Shown here: piece after piece, positions 13,758-14,546 of the stretch
Numbering within the stretch: position 1 is the stretch's first letter
Layout: each line of letters opens with the position of its first letter
NCBI GenBank assembly: GCA_938030905.1
Contig: CALHIW010000104.1
Location: 1 to 14,546, forward strand
Direction: 5' to 3'
Length of the DNA: 14,546 nt
Origin: Candidatus Methanomethylicia archaeon
Lineage (GTDB): Archaea; Thermoproteota; Methanomethylicia; CALHIW01
Position numbers and translations under genes: made by a program
The notes under the pieces: generated by a model
The model's database searches: none
What the model was told of the DNA's origin: nothing
What the model saw: only the letters and a program-made list of their open reading frames with translations

Positions 13758-14540
13758 TTCAAAACTCTCCAGTATATCATGATGTAGACTAGCTGTATGA
13801 AACACAGTAGGGTTAATGTAAGCCTCCACTACCTTAGGATAAGTCCTCTGAAGTCCTAGCAGCCAGAAGAAGTTATCAATACTCCCTCATGGCCTATAGA
13901 TCCACGTTAAGCCTATGGGGGTCTTCTACGCCTTGGCTTACTCATATTTTCTTGAGTTGACAGATATGTTGATCTTTAGTCCTTCTTAGGTATGTATTTA
14001 TGCTGTCAGCATCGTAGGATCACCTACCACTTACAAGGACCCTATTCTAGTTCTTCTCTGCTATACTTTATCTTCCACGTATCAAGATGTTAGGAGTATT
14101 TCGCAGTCATTGCTGGGCCCTATCTGAACACTCAGTGATAGGATTAGGGCATCACGACTACGTTGACCTTTGCTCCTTTAACCCTCATATAGCTATCATA
14201 ACTTATAAGCCCTCTTTCTAGCCTTGATGATGCGCTGTCCACAGTTGGTGTTCATAGAGTGCCATATAGCCATCAAGCCCTCAATTATCTTAGCCTGGGC
14301 ATCCTTCTGCCATCTCTTAAGCCCCTCCATTACATATGAGTCATAATTGGTCGACATCCACCTGCAGTCAATAAACTCATCTCCAAACTCTTTGATGTTT
14401 GGCGGGTCAAATTTGTAGAGGGGTTTGTTGTAAGGTTTACTTATGTCTGGGAGGGGTTGGGCTATCTTAACTGTTAGGAGGGCTATATCTGAGGGGGCTA
14501 GGGAGCTAGCCCATAATATGGGTTTAACTGTGGAAGAGCT
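13754..14540 (-). pseudogene. Decayed IS5-like DDE transposase
   Basis: On the minus strand recognisable transposase pieces alternate between two frames, with many stops. An open block at 14540-14199 starts near LAPSDIALLTVKIAQPLPD and includes DSYVMEGLKRWQKDAQAKII. Then come KGAKVNVVVMP (frame change, near 14180-14147), LSVQIGPSND (near 14140-14110), NISVNSRKYE with SKPRRRRPP in the other frame (near 13950), and FFWLLGLQRTYPK (near 13850). It ends with QLVYIMIYWRVLK and TGA (13754-13756). The order KGAK.../SxxxGxxND/NIPVN.../KPRRGRP/RFF.WL...R.YP/IIWRVL is that of archaeal IS5-type transposases. Base composition is more GC-rich than the neighbouring genes. No terminal repeats could be identified, so the element's ends are unknown. 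Confidence 0.6.
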
Positions 14541-14546
14541 TCAAAT
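14443..14546 (+). CDS. Possible start of a plus-strand gene running off the right edge
   Basis: ATG 14443, after AAGGT (14432-14436), opens 34 codons without a stop to the window end, reading MSGRGWAILTVRRAISEGAR and then ELAHNMGLTVEELQ. The last part looks helical and protein-like. However, it lies antisense to the decayed transposase block, an open run this short is common by chance at this GC content, and the family is not recognised. An internal ATG at 14518 is an alternative start. Confidence 0.22.
   Translation, partial: MSGRGWAILTVRRAISEGARELAHNMGLTVEELQ

Noticed and set aside
1..14546. CRISPR array, rRNA genes or replication origin
   Set aside because: No regularly spaced repeats, no rRNA-like sequence and no clustered origin-box-like repeats were seen on either strand.

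Overview
The window looks like chromosome from an AT-rich hyperthermophilic crenarchaeon (Thermoproteota). The signs are a complete Cdv/ESCRT cell-division operon, archaeal-type glycyl-tRNA synthetase and tRNA-splicing endonuclease, and an adenosine-specific-kinase family protein. AGA/AGG and ATA codons are frequent, and BRE/TATA promoters often sit about 25 to 30 bases before the start codon (leaderless style). A Desulfurococcales- or Ignisphaera-like host is a guess; I cannot name the genus.

Layout. 1-210: C-rich, G-poor stretch with no firm gene. 211-696 (-): adenosine-specific kinase family. A divergent promoter region then leads to the Cdv operon (799-4145, +): an ESCRT-III paralogue, CdvA, CdvB with a C-terminal winged helix, and the Vps4-type ATPase CdvC. 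4146-4715 holds a T-run terminator and a frameshifted minus-strand pseudogene of unknown family. Next on the plus strand come a Cys-rich small protein, a dCTP deaminase/dUTPase-superfamily protein with altered motifs, and a stand-alone TRAM protein. A minus-strand operon follows (7614 down to 6048): DUF47/PhoU-like protein, tRNA endonuclease EndA and an unknown 97-residue protein. Divergent from it are glyS (7780-9501, +) and a 91-residue unknown. A 677-residue secreted, membrane-anchored beta-repeat protein (9987-12020, +) then meets, tail to tail with an 8-base overlap, a threonine-synthase-like protein (12013-13428, -).

The right 1.1 kb (13429-14546) has no intact gene confirmed. It contains a small decayed ORF, a heavily decayed IS5-like DDE transposase and perhaps the start of a plus-strand gene at the edge.

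Most interesting: the threonine-synthase-like protein has Arg where the family has its PLP-binding Lys (NPTGSFRDR instead of NPTGSFKDR) and carries a C-terminal PadR-like winged helix. It may be a catalytically dead enzyme turned amino-acid- or PLP-sensing transcription factor. Second is the four-gene cdv operon, which places two ESCRT-III paralogues, both with MIM2-like motifs, on either side of cdvA. The remaining genes are housekeeping (translation, tRNA splicing, nucleotide metabolism) or small conserved-looking proteins of unknown role.
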